DNA of 64,000 nt from positions 1-64,000 of the forward strand of contig NZ_AP018559.1 of NCBI RefSeq assembly GCF_003574215.1, read 5' to 3'. Of this stretch, positions 33,934 through 44,985 are shown one piece after another. Within the stretch, counting starts at the first letter, position 1. The number at the start of each line of letters is the position of its first letter. The notes beneath the pieces are model-generated. The model had not been told where the DNA came from. It did not search any database and saw only the letters and a program-made list of their open reading frames with translations. Made by a program: the position numbers and the translations under genes. This DNA comes from Hydrogenophilus thermoluteolus. GTDB taxonomy: Bacteria; Pseudomonadota; Gammaproteobacteria; Burkholderiales; Rhodocyclaceae.

Positions 33934-34502
33934 CATCACCTGGTGACCACTCCTGCCAACGTCCATGACGTGACCCAGGCACACGCCCTGGTGCATGGCG
34001 AAGAGAGCGACGTATATGCCGATGCGGGCTATCGAGGCGTTGACAGGCGTGCTGAGACCCAAGGGTTGAAGATATGTTGGCACGTTGCACTGCGCGCGGG
34101 AAAACGAAGCGCGCTCTGCGACGAAACCGCACGACTTGCCGAGCGGCGCAAAGCGAGCATTCGCGCGAAAGTCGAGCACGCGTTTCACATCGTCAAGAAC
34201 CGCTTTGGCCATCGCAAGGTGCGTTACAAGGGGCTTGCGAAGAACACGGCGCAACTTTTTACCCTCTTTGCGCTGGCGAACCTTTTTCTCGTCAAGCGGC
34301 GACTTTTGGCACAACACGGCCAAATTGCGTCCTGATTCCCGGAAAAAGCCGGGATGAGGGGCGCCACTGCGGGAAAAACGGCGCGAATCGGAGAAAAAAC
34401 GCCCGCTTTTGGGCCCGCTTTTGGGGTTACGAAGGTCAGCATCGCACAATCAACTCGCGATGCGGTAGTGGAACAACAAAAATCGATTTGTTCAGGGATT
34501 CC
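33934..34502 (+). pseudogene. 3' part of a second IS5-family element
   Basis: 33934-34335 encodes the C-terminal half of an IS5 transposase (HHLVTTPANVHDVTQAHALV, SIRAKVEHAFHIVKNRFG). The right end GATTTGTTCAGGGATTCC at 34485-34502 matches the end at 26932, followed by CTAG. The N-terminal half was removed at the IS21 insertion. Confidence 0.82.
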
Positions 34503-34506
34503 CTAG

Positions 34507-34747
34507 ATCTGATCGTCGACCATCAGCTGCCAATATGGGATGCCCTGATCCTGGCCGTCGCTGCAGAGAACCGCTGCCGATTGCTGTTCTCGGAAGATTT
34601 TCACGATGGCTTTACCTGGCGCGGCGTCACCGTGGTCAACCCGTTCGTCGCGTCGCGTTCGCCGCTACTCAGCCGATTGTTGCGCATCACAAAGTGACCT
34701 CTCACCGCCCTATCGGACGAGACTCCCCGCTTCTTAGGCCGCAGCCA
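34507..34747 (+). pseudogene. Duplicated 3' part of the Phd-linked PIN toxin gene
   Basis: About 241 bp nearly identical to 21228-21468, including the PIN C-terminus (LPIWDALILAVAAENRCRLL) and the sequence after its stop. The copy begins exactly at the IS5 end with CTAG as target, so an IS5 insertion truncated a second copy of the toxin gene. Confidence 0.85.
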
Positions 34748-34751
34748 TGCC

Positions 34752-34910
34752 ATGGTGGCTGGCACGGCGGCACGCAGGTTTGGTCGTCACAAGGAGCGCG
34801 ACACAGCATTGATCCTGATCGCGTTCCGGCATGGACTCATGGTGGGCGAACTGATCCATGCGTACCTGGGCCACCGGTTTCAGCATACAGTCGCTACACC
34901 GTGCGCCTCA
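34752..34910 (+). pseudogene. Internally deleted copy of the short tyrosine recombinase
   Basis: Encodes GRHKERDTALILIAFRHGLM then jumps to HAYLGHRFQHTV, matching two separated parts of the recombinase at 14376-14981. The HxxR and Lys regions are missing. Confidence 0.75.
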
Positions 34911-35489
34911 GGCGCTACCCAGCAACAACCATACACCCGTCGCCAGCAGCGGCAGGCCGAGTAGGCCGCGCCGTTCGCCCAGACGCTTTTTCGCGACACA
35001 ACCAAGCGTCATCCCGGAAAGCTGCAGCACGAGGCTCGCTAGCACCAACCCGAGTACATAGTTCGACAGCGGCGTGCCCGGCGGCATCTCAACACCGTGG
35101 GCGTAGCCATGCAGGCCCGCCAGCACCATGACCAGCATCCCGGTCAATCCCGGCACCGCGCGCAGGACACCCACAAGTACCCCGCCCATCACCAACAGCG
35201 ACCCCGCTAGCAGCAGTTCCAGACCGGGCAAAGCGCCTCCTGTAGCAGCCCACAACACGCCCAACACCATAGCAGTCAGAGCCGCCACGGACCCGATCCA
35301 ACGCCGCGACAGCATAGAGGCCCAAATGCCGACACCGATCATCAACAGTAGGTGATCGGCACCGCTGAAAGGGTGCAGCAGCCCCGCCAGCAAAGCCGGC
35401 GCCTCAATATGGCCAGGGTGAGCGAGCGCCACGCCCGGCAGAGACAAGAAGGCAACGAGGGAAGAAAATATGAAATGGCGTGCGTTCAT
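34908..35489 (-). CDS. ureJ: HupE/UreJ-family nickel transporter
   Basis: 193-residue membrane protein with a signal-like N-terminus, HPGH motif after cleavage (ALAHPGHIEAPALLAGLLHP), the conserved HPFSGADHLL and HGYAHGVEMP motifs, and about six membrane segments. The family supplies nickel to urease or hydrogenase. It closes the urease operon, 21 bp after ureG. Confidence 0.88.
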   Translation of the reverse strand: MNARHFIFSSLVAFLSLPGVALAHPGHIEAPALLAGLLHPFSGADHLLLMIGVGIWASMLSRRWIGSVAALTAMVLGVLWAATGGALPGLELLLAGSLLVMGGVLVGVLRAVPGLTGMLVMVLAGLHGYAHGVEMPPGTPLSNYVLGLVLASLVLQLSGMTLGCVAKKRLGERRGLLGLPLLATGVWLLLGSA

Positions 35490-35510
35490 GATGAAGTCTC
35501 CTGTATCAGA

Positions 35511-36167
35511 TCAGCGCTGCAGCGCAACGTCGGCATCGGTGCCCGTGAGCAGACCCTGGGTTTCGATGAAGGCGATGATCTCGTCGAGGCCTTTACCGGT
35601 CTTGAGATTGCTGAAGATGAAAGGCCGTTCGCCGCGCATTTTCTTCGCGTCGCGCTCCATCACCTCCAGAGACGCGCCCACCATTGGTGCCAAATCGATC
35701 TTATTGATCACCAACAGATCTGACTTAGTGATGCCCGGTCCGCCCTTGCGCGGAATTTTGTCGCCGGCCGCCACGTCGATCACATAGATCGTCAGGTCAG
35801 ATAGTTCCGGGCTGAAGGTAGCCGCCAGATTGTCACCACCGCTCTCCACGAACACGAGGTCCAGATCGGGGAAGGCTGTATTGAGCCGCGCCACGGCTTC
35901 AAGATTGATGGAGGCATCCTCGCGTATCGCCGTGTGCGGGCAGCCGCCAGTCTCCACGCCAAGAATTCGCTCCGGCGCCAATGCTTCATTACGCACCAAA
36001 AACTGCGCATCCTCCGCCGTGTAAATATCGTTGGTCACAACACCAAGCTGATATCGTTCACGCAAGGCACGGCACAGAGCCAGGATCAGCGCGGTCTTGC
36101 CGGATCCAACCGGGCCGCCGATGCCAACGCGCAATGGGCCAGCACGCAGGAGTTGTGTCTGCTTCAT
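35511..36167 (-). CDS. ureG: Urease accessory GTPase UreG
   Basis: 218 residues from MKQTQLLRAGPLRVGIGG. P-loop GPVGSGKT near 18-25, LGVVTNDIYTAEDA, the nickel-binding ETGGCPHTAIREDAS (Cys-Pro-His) and the guanine motif VINKIDLAP. UreG hydrolyses GTP to deliver Ni to apo-urease with UreE, UreF and UreD. ATG 36167 has an AGGAGA site. Confidence 0.95.
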   Translation of the reverse strand: MKQTQLLRAGPLRVGIGGPVGSGKTALILALCRALRERYQLGVVTNDIYTAEDAQFLVRNEALAPERILGVETGGCPHTAIREDASINLEAVARLNTAFPDLDLVFVESGGDNLAATFSPELSDLTIYVIDVAAGDKIPRKGGPGITKSDLLVINKIDLAPMVGASLEVMERDAKKMRGERPFIFSNLKTGKGLDEIIAFIETQGLLTGTDADVALQR

Positions 36168-36175
36168 ATCGTCTC

Positions 36176-36856
36176 CTATGAGCGAAACAGTCGGGTGTAT
36201 TGAGTTTCGTGTTGGCAACTGGCAATAGCTAAGCCCGGCGCAAAATTGCTCCACTCCGCTTCGTCGAGATTCACCGCCTCAGCAGCGATCTGCTCCACCG
36301 CGGCGCCCAGATGCAGCAGCAAGCGCTGGCCTGCGCTCTGCCCTAGCGGCACGATCTTCACGGCCGCCATCACCTGATTCTCGGCCCAGGCCCAAAGATA
36401 GGCGGTCAGCGCCTGGCACGGCGGAATGCACCAGGCTGCAGCAATACAGCCCCACACTACCGGGAAGCTCAATTCGTCGATCTCGCGTAGCCCAGCGCGT
36501 TTCTTCGCCGGCACGTCCTGCAGTGCTTCCAACAGCAGGTGCAGGGAATGGCCCATCTGAAGGGTCTCATTGCGCAGTTCGCTGCTCTCACGGCTGGCGA
36601 CGAAGCGCTCGTTCAACGCGGACAGAAGTCCCCAGTCGTCTGCTTCCGCTGCTGCCATCACGCGAACCAGAAGCGGCGCCTCAAAGCTGCCGACACTGGC
36701 TCGCAATACCCCGCCGATCCACTCGCCGGCCGTTGCTTCGTCGCGTACCACACCGCATTCCGCTGCCAACTCCAGGCCCTGGGAATAACTGTAGGCGCCC
36801 ACAGGCAGGGCAGGGCTGGCCAGCTGCAGCAAACGCGATAGAACAAAGGCAGTCAT
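36176..36856 (-). CDS. ureF: Urease accessory protein UreF
   Basis: 226 residues from MTAFVLSRLLQLASPALPVG with the family signatures ALPVGAYSYSQGLE, ETLQMGHSL and a C-terminal helical region. It links UreD and UreG in the activation complex. Start overlaps the ureE stop (ATGA). Confidence 0.93.
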   Translation of the reverse strand: MTAFVLSRLLQLASPALPVGAYSYSQGLELAAECGVVRDEATAGEWIGGVLRASVGSFEAPLLVRVMAAAEADDWGLLSALNERFVASRESSELRNETLQMGHSLHLLLEALQDVPAKKRAGLREIDELSFPVVWGCIAAAWCIPPCQALTAYLWAWAENQVMAAVKIVPLGQSAGQRLLLHLGAAVEQIAAEAVNLDEAEWSNFAPGLAIASCQHETQYTRLFRS

Positions 36857-37335
36857 GGGTGCGCCCCGTACTGATGAATCTTGGAGAGCGCCGACGAATG
36901 CCCATGCTGATGACCAAGAGCATAGGCGCCAGCCTCTGGCTCGAATGGGGCCTGCAATTGAGTCGGTCTCAAGCCCAGCCCTTCGAGCATAGTCTGAAGA
37001 ACCGAATCGGCGGCGAGACGCAGCCAACCTGCTCCCACTTGCACTGGTATGTGGCGATTGCCGAGATGGTAAGCGGCTCGAGCCAGCAACGTCGCATCGT
37101 CGGTGCGCACCTCGATCAGCTGCTCTAGAGCAGCCACCACCTCGACAATGCGCCCGTCGTTGCCGCGCAGCCGGTCACCACCACGCAGAATGACGCCGCG
37201 CTCCAGGAACAGCCCCACCTCCTCGCCGCTCGCCAGCTTGGTTCGCAAGCGGCTTTTGCAGCGCAGCTCGAAGGGCAGGATCAAATACTCCTGGGATGGC
37301 TCGTTGCCGGTGTAGCGTTGTTCGATGACAATCAT
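36853..37335 (-). CDS. ureE: Urease nickel metallochaperone UreE
   Basis: 160 residues: MIVIEQRYTGNEPSQEYLIL, the N-terminal beta domain, GVILRGGDRLRGNDGRIVEV, then AAYHLGNRHIPVQV with the metal-binding His, and a short His-containing tail (GHQHGHSS). ATG 37335 is 2 bp after the ureC stop. Confidence 0.93.
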   Translation of the reverse strand: MIVIEQRYTGNEPSQEYLILPFELRCKSRLRTKLASGEEVGLFLERGVILRGGDRLRGNDGRIVEVVAALEQLIEVRTDDATLLARAAYHLGNRHIPVQVGAGWLRLAADSVLQTMLEGLGLRPTQLQAPFEPEAGAYALGHQHGHSSALSKIHQYGAHP

Positions 37336-37337
37336 GA

Positions 37338-39034
<1,697 letters not shown>

Positions 39035-39038
<4 letters not shown>

Positions 39039-39343
39039 TCGAGCGCCCCCATCACCTTACCGGCGAAGCCGTACACTTTGCGCGCACCAGCCAGCGCCAC
39101 CAGTTCCACCGTGCGCGTCTGGCCCGGCTCGAAGCGCACCGCGGTGCCAGCTGGAATGTTGAGGCGAAAGCCATATGCGGCCTGTCGGTCGAAAACCAGT
39201 GCCGCGTTGGTTTCGAAAAAATGGTAGTGCGAGCCTATCTGAATCGGGCGGTCGCCAGTGTTGGCCACTTTCAGCTTCACCGTAGTGCGGCCGACGTTGA
39301 TGGCAATATCGCCAGGCTGGGTATCAATTTCGCCAGGAATCAT
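39035..39343 (-). CDS. ureB: Urease beta subunit
   Basis: 102 residues with the family start MIPGEIDTQPGDIAINVGRT and the conserved IGSHYHFFETN and NIPAGTAVRFEPGQ segments. Separate ureA and ureB genes are the common bacterial three-subunit form. Confidence 0.96.
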
Positions 39344-39352
39344 GTCATCTCC

Positions 39353-39655
39353 TCACACAATTGGATTGTGGACAGTGACCAGCTTCGTGCCATCAGGAAA
39401 AGTGGCTTCCACCTGCACTTCCGTAATCATTTCCGCCACGCCATCCATCACATCGGCACGGGTCAGCAAGGTCGCGCCATAGCTCATCAGTTCGGCCACT
39501 GTCCGACCCTCGCGCGCGCCTTCAATAATCGCCGCCGAGATATAGGCTACGGCTTCCGGATAGTTGAGCTTGAGGCCCTTTTCCTTGCGCCGCTCAGCCA
39601 ACAGGCTGGCGACGAACAAGAGCAGCTTGTCTTTTTCCCGGGGGGTCAGTTCCAT
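39353..39655 (-). CDS. ureA: Urease gamma subunit
   Basis: 100 residues: MELTPREKDKLLLFVASLLA, LNYPEAVAYISAAIIEGARE and VQVEATFPDGTKLVTVHNPI, all diagnostic of UreA. 9 bp precede ureB. Confidence 0.97.
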   Translation of the reverse strand: MELTPREKDKLLLFVASLLAERRKEKGLKLNYPEAVAYISAAIIEGAREGRTVAELMSYGATLLTRADVMDGVAEMITEVQVEATFPDGTKLVTVHNPIV

Positions 39656-39670
39656 GGCGTCGTTTCCTCC

Positions 39671-40522
39671 CTATGTGTTCCAGATCCGCGGCACCATCGG
39701 CGCCGTTTGCGTCAAAGGCATACGCAATGCATGCCAGATTTTGGTGAAGTAGTCCCGCGCCTGTTCCGCCGAGTCGCCTAGGTAGCGGGCCACTAGCAGT
39801 CCTGGCAGCAGGGTGACGCCACTGCGTCCGCCCGCCAACCCAACCTCGCGGCATGCGACAAGCAGGTCTGCATCGAGCCTGTCGCTCGCCGCGAGCAATA
39901 TGCCGACAACACCATGTCCAGCCAGCCCCGCAGCCGTATGCAGAAGCGGCGAGGCGCCTGGGATCACTGCCCGCTCCAACCAGACTAGCTTACCTTCCCG
40001 CCTCAATTCGGTATGCATGCGCAGCATGCCTCGCGTAAATGTCTCGCCCCGCGCAGTGCGGCCGAGGCACAGCACATCCCAACCCACGAACACCGCGTCG
40101 CGCGCCAGCTCAATGCGATTGCTCATCTCCGCATGTGCACCATCGAACACAATGGACTCCTGCGGCAGCCATTCCATTACCGCGCCGTGGTCTACGCGCA
40201 GAACCAGCTTCTGCCGCGCCGGATAGGCATCGCTGCGGTACCACTTGGTCGCACTCGGCATGGTGAGCAGCGCATGGGCGCCCGAACCTATCTTAATCTC
40301 CACCTCCAGCTCATCGCCGCCGGCAATGCCGCCGGGCGGGTGCAGCACGATGCCATGGCACACCGCTTTGCCCTCTGGATACAGCGGCCGCTGGATGCAC
40401 AGTGGCCCCGAATGCTTGCGTCGCACCAGGATCGTCGCCTGCTCCCGACGCGCGAACTCCAGCTCCAAGCGCGCCTTCCATCCGCTACGCATGCAGTCGG
40501 CAATGGCGACAACGTTATTCAT
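39671..40522 (-). CDS. ureD: Urease accessory protein UreD
   Basis: 283 residues from MNNVVAIADCMRSGWKARLE, with HPPGGIAGGDELEVEIKIGS, LTMPSATKWYRSD and WLPQESIVFDGAHAE typical of UreD/UreH, the scaffold that holds UreF and UreG on apo-urease. It is first of the ure genes, 23 bp after urtE, so urea import and hydrolysis are probably co-transcribed. Confidence 0.93.
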   Translation of the reverse strand: MNNVVAIADCMRSGWKARLELEFARREQATILVRRKHSGPLCIQRPLYPEGKAVCHGIVLHPPGGIAGGDELEVEIKIGSGAHALLTMPSATKWYRSDAYPARQKLVLRVDHGAVMEWLPQESIVFDGAHAEMSNRIELARDAVFVGWDVLCLGRTARGETFTRGMLRMHTELRREGKLVWLERAVIPGASPLLHTAAGLAGHGVVGILLAASDRLDADLLVACREVGLAGGRSGVTLLPGLLVARYLGDSAEQARDYFTKIWHALRMPLTQTAPMVPRIWNT

Positions 40523-40545
40523 GTGTCGGCTGCTCACCCACATCA

Positions 40546-41238
40546 TCACACCGACAGCAGCTGCCGCACGCCGTCTCGCTCCATGTCGACACCAGCGCCG
40601 CGGGCGATGATTTCCCCGCGCTCCATCACCAAATACTGGTCTGCCAGCGAGTGGGCGAAGTCGTAATACTGTTCCACTAGAAGGATCGCCATCTCTCCGG
40701 TCTCGGCCACGGTACGGATCGCTCGCTCAATGTCCTTGATGATAGAGGGTTGGATGCCTTCGGTCGGCTCGTCCAGGATCAGTAGCCTCGGGTTCCCCGC
40801 CAAAGCACGCCCGATCGCTAGTTGTTGCTGCTGTCCGCCGGACAAGTCGCCACCGCGACGGTGCAGCATGCTCTTTAGGACCGGGAACAGCTCAAAGACG
40901 AGGTCCGGCAACTTACTCCCACGCGGACGGCTGGCCAAGCCCATCTGCAAGTTCTCCGCCACCGTAAGGCGTGGGAAGATCTCGCGTCCTTGGGGCACAT
41001 AGCCGATGCCGGCACGCACGCGCTCGTAGGGCGGCAGGCGCGTCAGCTCGCGGCCATCGAATTGGATATGCCCGGACTTCGCTGGCACCAGGCCCATCAG
41101 GCACTTGAGCAGAGTAGTCTTGCCCACGCCGTTACGGCCGAGCAAAACGGTGACTTTGCCAGCCTCGGCTCTGAAGCTGACATTACGCAGGATGTGGCTG
41201 CCGCCATAGTACTGGTTGAGGTTTTCGATCGAGAGCAC
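40546..41238 (-). CDS. urtE: Urea ABC transporter ATPase UrtE
   Basis: 230-residue ABC ATPase: Walker A GRNGVGKTTLLK, signature DLSGGQQQQLAIGRAL, Walker B LLILDEPTEGIQPS. The N-terminus MLSIENLNQYYGGSHILR matches UrtE of the branched-chain amino-acid type transporters. Confidence 0.94.
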   Translation of the reverse strand: MLSIENLNQYYGGSHILRNVSFRAEAGKVTVLLGRNGVGKTTLLKCLMGLVPAKSGHIQFDGRELTRLPPYERVRAGIGYVPQGREIFPRLTVAENLQMGLASRPRGSKLPDLVFELFPVLKSMLHRRGGDLSGGQQQQLAIGRALAGNPRLLILDEPTEGIQPSIIKDIERAIRTVAETGEMAILLVEQYYDFAHSLADQYLVMERGEIIARGAGVDMERDGVRQLLSV

Positions 41239-41240
41239 GG

Positions 41241-42083
41241 TTATCTTCCCAAGTACACTTCGATGACGCGCGGGTCGTTCTGCAGCATGTCCAACGAGCC
41301 CTCCGCCAGCACACTACCTTCGTGCAGCACCGTAACCTTGCCACCCAGCTGGCGGATGAAGGCCATGTCGTGTTCCACCACCACCAGGGAATGTCTGCCT
41401 GCCAACGACAGAAAAAGCTCCGCAGTGCGTTCGGTCTCATCGTCGGTCATGCCCGCAACCGGCTCGTCGAGTAAGAGCAGCTTCGGTTCCTGCATCAGCA
41501 ACATGCCGATTTCCAGCCACTGCTTCTGCCCGTGAGACAGCAGGCCAGCCAGCCGGTGCGCCTGGTCTCCGAGGCGGATTAGGTCCAATGTCTCAGCGAT
41601 GCGATCCTGCTGCTCGCTGTCGATCCGGGCCCGAAGAGTACTCCTGACGCGTTTGTCCGCCTTCATTGCCAGCTCCAGATTCTCGAACACGGAAAGCCGG
41701 TCGAAGATAGTTGGCGTCTGGAACTTGCGGCCGATACCAGCGTTGGCGATCTCCGGTTCCGTCATCTGCGTCAGGTCCAGCGTCTGACCGAAGAAGACCC
41801 TACCGGAGTCGGGGCGGGTCTTGCCGGTAATGACATCCATCATGGTGGTCTTTCCGGCACCATTGGGCCCGATGATGCAGCGCAGTTCGCCAGCGTCGAT
41901 AGTGAGCGACAGTTTGTTTAGCGCCTTGAAACCGTCGAAACTAACGGTAATATCCTCCAGATACAGGATGACCTTGTGCGATAAGTCGAGCTCTCCGGGG
42001 CGCAGCGTGTGGCCGAAAACTTCACCTGGACCCCCGTAACCATCACCGACCTCCGGATCCAATGTCAGTTGCGTGTCACTCAT
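41241..42083 (-). CDS. urtD: Urea ABC transporter ATPase UrtD
   Basis: 280 residues: Walker A GPNGAGKTTMMD, signature LLSHGQKQWLEIGMLL, Walker B LLLLDEPVAGMTDDE. The SHGQKQWLEIGM form is characteristic of UrtD. ATG 42083 overlaps the urtC stop. Confidence 0.94.
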   Translation of the reverse strand: MSDTQLTLDPEVGDGYGGPGEVFGHTLRPGELDLSHKVILYLEDITVSFDGFKALNKLSLTIDAGELRCIIGPNGAGKTTMMDVITGKTRPDSGRVFFGQTLDLTQMTEPEIANAGIGRKFQTPTIFDRLSVFENLELAMKADKRVRSTLRARIDSEQQDRIAETLDLIRLGDQAHRLAGLLSHGQKQWLEIGMLLMQEPKLLLLDEPVAGMTDDETERTAELFLSLAGRHSLVVVEHDMAFIRQLGGKVTVLHEGSVLAEGSLDMLQNDPRVIEVYLGR

Positions 42084-43228
42084 GCGCTTTCCCCTCCACG
42101 CATCCTGCGCAGCCGGTTCCAGAGACCCACTAGACCATCTGGCAGGAAGAGCGTGATCACGATGAACAGCGTACCGAGGAAAAAGAGCCAGTATTGCGGG
42201 AAGCTCACGGTAAACCAGCTCTTGGCAAGATTGACGATGCCTGCGCCGATCACTGGGCCGATAATCGTGCCGCGTCCGCCCACAGCGACCCAGACCGCCA
42301 TCTCGATGGAATTGGCTGGGCTCATCTCGGATGGGTTGATGATGCCGACCTGAGGCACATAGAGTGCGCCAGCGATGGCGCACAACATCGCCGACAGCGT
42401 CCATACTGACAGCTTGTACCAGAGCGGGTTGTAACCCAGAAACATCACCCGCGACTCGGCATCGCGGATCGCCACCAACACGCGACCGAACTTTGATTTC
42501 ATCAGATAGTTGACAAAAACGAGCGTGAGCATCAGCGCCAATGCCGACAGCGCAAACAGCACCACTCGTGTTTCTGGCGAAGTGATGGAGAAGCCGAGAA
42601 TGCGCTTGAAGTCGGTAAAGCCGTTGTTCCCGCCGAATCCCGTCTCGTTGCGGAAGAAAAGCAGCATTGCGGCGAAAGTCAGAGCCTGGGTAATGATGGT
42701 GAAATACACGCCATTGATGCGCGAGCGGAAAGCGAAGAAGCCGAACACGAAGGCCACCAGTGTCGGCACCACCAGTACCAGCAATACCGACCACAGAAAG
42801 GAGTCGCTGCCATACCAGTACCAGGGTAGCTCCTTCCAGCCGAGGAACACCATGAAGTCAGGAAGGTCGCTTTGATAGCTGCCATCCCTTCCAATCTGCC
42901 GCATCAGGTACATACCGAAGGCGTAGCCGCCCAGTGCGAAGAAGAGGCCGTGGCCGAGGGACAGAATGCCGGCAAAGCCCCAGATCAGGTCGAGTGCTAC
43001 CGCCACGATGGCGTAGCACAAGATTTTGCCGCCAAGCGTAATGAAGTAGTCCGACAAGTGAAATATGCTGTCCGCCGGGATGGCAAGATGCAGCAGCGGA
43101 ATCAACACGAAGGCAACCAGCGCAGCAACGACCAGTGCGATCCAGGCACGCCGGTCCAGGGACTGCGCTATGCGGAACACGAACGGGGTGCGGGAAAACG
43201 TCGTGGTCTTCACGTCACACACCTCCAT
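42080..43228 (-). CDS. urtC: Urea ABC transporter permease UrtC
   Basis: About 382 residues with some nine membrane segments and the LivM-type motifs GFAGILSLGHGLFFALGGYA and SGAL-like IAGALYVPQVGIINPSEM. The start at 43228 is chosen for its GGGAGG site; MPSKGG at 43252 is possible. Confidence 0.92.
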   Translation of the reverse strand: MEVCDVKTTTFSRTPFVFRIAQSLDRRAWIALVVAALVAFVLIPLLHLAIPADSIFHLSDYFITLGGKILCYAIVAVALDLIWGFAGILSLGHGLFFALGGYAFGMYLMRQIGRDGSYQSDLPDFMVFLGWKELPWYWYGSDSFLWSVLLVLVVPTLVAFVFGFFAFRSRINGVYFTIITQALTFAAMLLFFRNETGFGGNNGFTDFKRILGFSITSPETRVVLFALSALALMLTLVFVNYLMKSKFGRVLVAIRDAESRVMFLGYNPLWYKLSVWTLSAMLCAIAGALYVPQVGIINPSEMSPANSIEMAVWVAVGGRGTIIGPVIGAGIVNLAKSWFTVSFPQYWLFFLGTLFIVITLFLPDGLVGLWNRLRRMRGGESA

Positions 43229-44870
43229 AAACCGCCCTCCCTTTGAGGGCAAACAGTCCCTGTGGACGCTTCTGGATGAACAGGATGATGAACACCAGTA
43301 TGAGAATCTTAGCGATCACCGCCCCGGTCCAGCCTTCTATGAGCTTGGTCAGGATACCCATGCCGAGCGCTGCCCACACCGCACCGGCAAGCTGGCCCAC
43401 GCCGCCCAGTACCACCACCATGAAGGAATCGACGATGTAGCCTTGGCCCATGTCGGGGCCAACGTTGGAAATCTGCGACAGCGCCACGCCGCCCAGACCG
43501 GCAATGCCGGAGCCGAGACCAAAGGCGAGCATGTCGATGCGTCCCGTGTGCACACCAACGCAACTTGCCATAGACCGGTTCTGGGTCACTGCGCGCACGT
43601 ACAAGCCGAGGCGCGTCTTGCTCAGCAGCAGCCAGACCAGCGCCAGCACGCCTACGGCAAAGCCGATTATGATCACGCGGTTCCAGGGCAGCACCACGTT
43701 CGCCAGCACCTCGATGCTGCCGGACATCCAGTCCGGGTTTCTCACTTCCACGTTCTGCGGACCGAAGAGCACTCGTGCCGCCTGGATCAGGATCAAACTG
43801 ATGCCCCACGTGGCAAGCAGGGTATCGAGCGGCCGGCCATACAGATGGCGGATCACGAGGCGCTCTAGGACCATGCCCACCAGCGCGGCAACCACGAACG
43901 CCACTGGGATCGCGGCGATCACGTAATAGTCGGCCAGATCAGGAAAATGTGTGCGAAAAATATTCTGCACCACATAGGTGGTATAGGCGCCGACCATCAG
44001 CAACTCGCCGTGGGCCATGTTGATCACGCCCATCACGCCATAGGTGATAGCCAGACCCAGCGCGGCTAGCAGAAGGATGCTGCCCAGCGATAACCCCGAG
44101 AACACGTTGCTCAGCGCCTCGCCCCAGGCAAGGTGCGACTCAATGCTCTTTATCGCTGCCAGAGCTGCCTCCCGCACGGTCGGGTCCGGCTCGGCGTAGG
44201 TGTCGCCGTTCTTTTGCAGCAGACTCAGTAGCAGCGACTTCACTTCCGCACTGTTGCTCTCGCTCAGGGTGCGCACTGCCACCAGACGCTCCTTCGGATC
44301 TGGGCTGTGCAGCTTAGCCTGGGCATGAGCCAACACCAGAAGCTTCTTAATCTGGGGATCGATTTCCAGAGTCAGCGCTTTCTTCAGCACCGGGATCAGC
44401 GACGAGTCGATATTGCTCTGCAATTCCTTTGCCGCTGCCAGACGCGCATCACGGTCCGGGTTGAACAGCTGGAACGCGGCCAACGCATTCTGCAGCTTGC
44501 CGCGCACACGGTTGTTCACCACGACGCTGTCAGCATAATCCGGTGCGTCAGGAAAGGCTGCACCGGTGGCGGCATCCAGCGCCTTGCCGTCCACTCGGTA
44601 AAAGAGTCTGTCGTTTGCCACAAACAATGCATTGTCGTTCATGGCACGCAGCACGGCTTCGGCCTGCTTGTCGCCGCTGGCCAGCAGCTCGCCGATGGCA
44701 GCGATCTTCTTGTCCGAATCGTCGGAGGCAAGATCCCTGAGCACGGCGGGGTCAAGGGCCGCGGCAGCGCTGGTCGTCACAAGCAGCAGAAGTAGGGATA
44801 GCAAATGAGAAATTATGAAATTCAAAGTACCGCTCTTCCTAATAGGTGATTGGACAAATGCTTTGTGCAT
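43215..44870 (-). CDS. urtB: Urea ABC transporter permease UrtB
   Basis: 551 residues. A signal-like segment (FIISHLLSLLLLLVTTSAAA) and a long soluble N-terminal region with HEAT-like helices (residues about 40-240) precede the LivH-type permease (GVMGVINMAHGELLMVGAYT, GLGSGIAGLGGVALSQISNV). The extended N-terminus is normal for UrtB. Confidence 0.93.
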   Translation of the reverse strand: MHKAFVQSPIRKSGTLNFIISHLLSLLLLLVTTSAAAALDPAVLRDLASDDSDKKIAAIGELLASGDKQAEAVLRAMNDNALFVANDRLFYRVDGKALDAATGAAFPDAPDYADSVVVNNRVRGKLQNALAAFQLFNPDRDARLAAAKELQSNIDSSLIPVLKKALTLEIDPQIKKLLVLAHAQAKLHSPDPKERLVAVRTLSESNSAEVKSLLLSLLQKNGDTYAEPDPTVREAALAAIKSIESHLAWGEALSNVFSGLSLGSILLLAALGLAITYGVMGVINMAHGELLMVGAYTTYVVQNIFRTHFPDLADYYVIAAIPVAFVVAALVGMVLERLVIRHLYGRPLDTLLATWGISLILIQAARVLFGPQNVEVRNPDWMSGSIEVLANVVLPWNRVIIIGFAVGVLALVWLLLSKTRLGLYVRAVTQNRSMASCVGVHTGRIDMLAFGLGSGIAGLGGVALSQISNVGPDMGQGYIVDSFMVVVLGGVGQLAGAVWAALGMGILTKLIEGWTGAVIAKILILVFIILFIQKRPQGLFALKGRAVYGGV

Positions 44871-44950
44871 CTTTGATTACTCACCTATTCGGTCACGTTT
44901 GCCAATGGCTCGCTACCTAATTCAGGCTAGTGACCGGTTGTTGTCTTGAT

Positions 44951-44972
44951 CGGGGGGCTTCTAGCCCCTTCA
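44951..44972 (-). promoter_or_regulatory. Hairpin between urtA and urtB
   Basis: GGGGCTAGAAGCCCC on the coding strand, 14 bp after the urtA stop and without a following T run. It may lower read-through or protect the urtA message, giving more binding protein than permease. Confidence 0.4.
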
Positions 44973-44985
44973 TTTTTCTCTCAGT

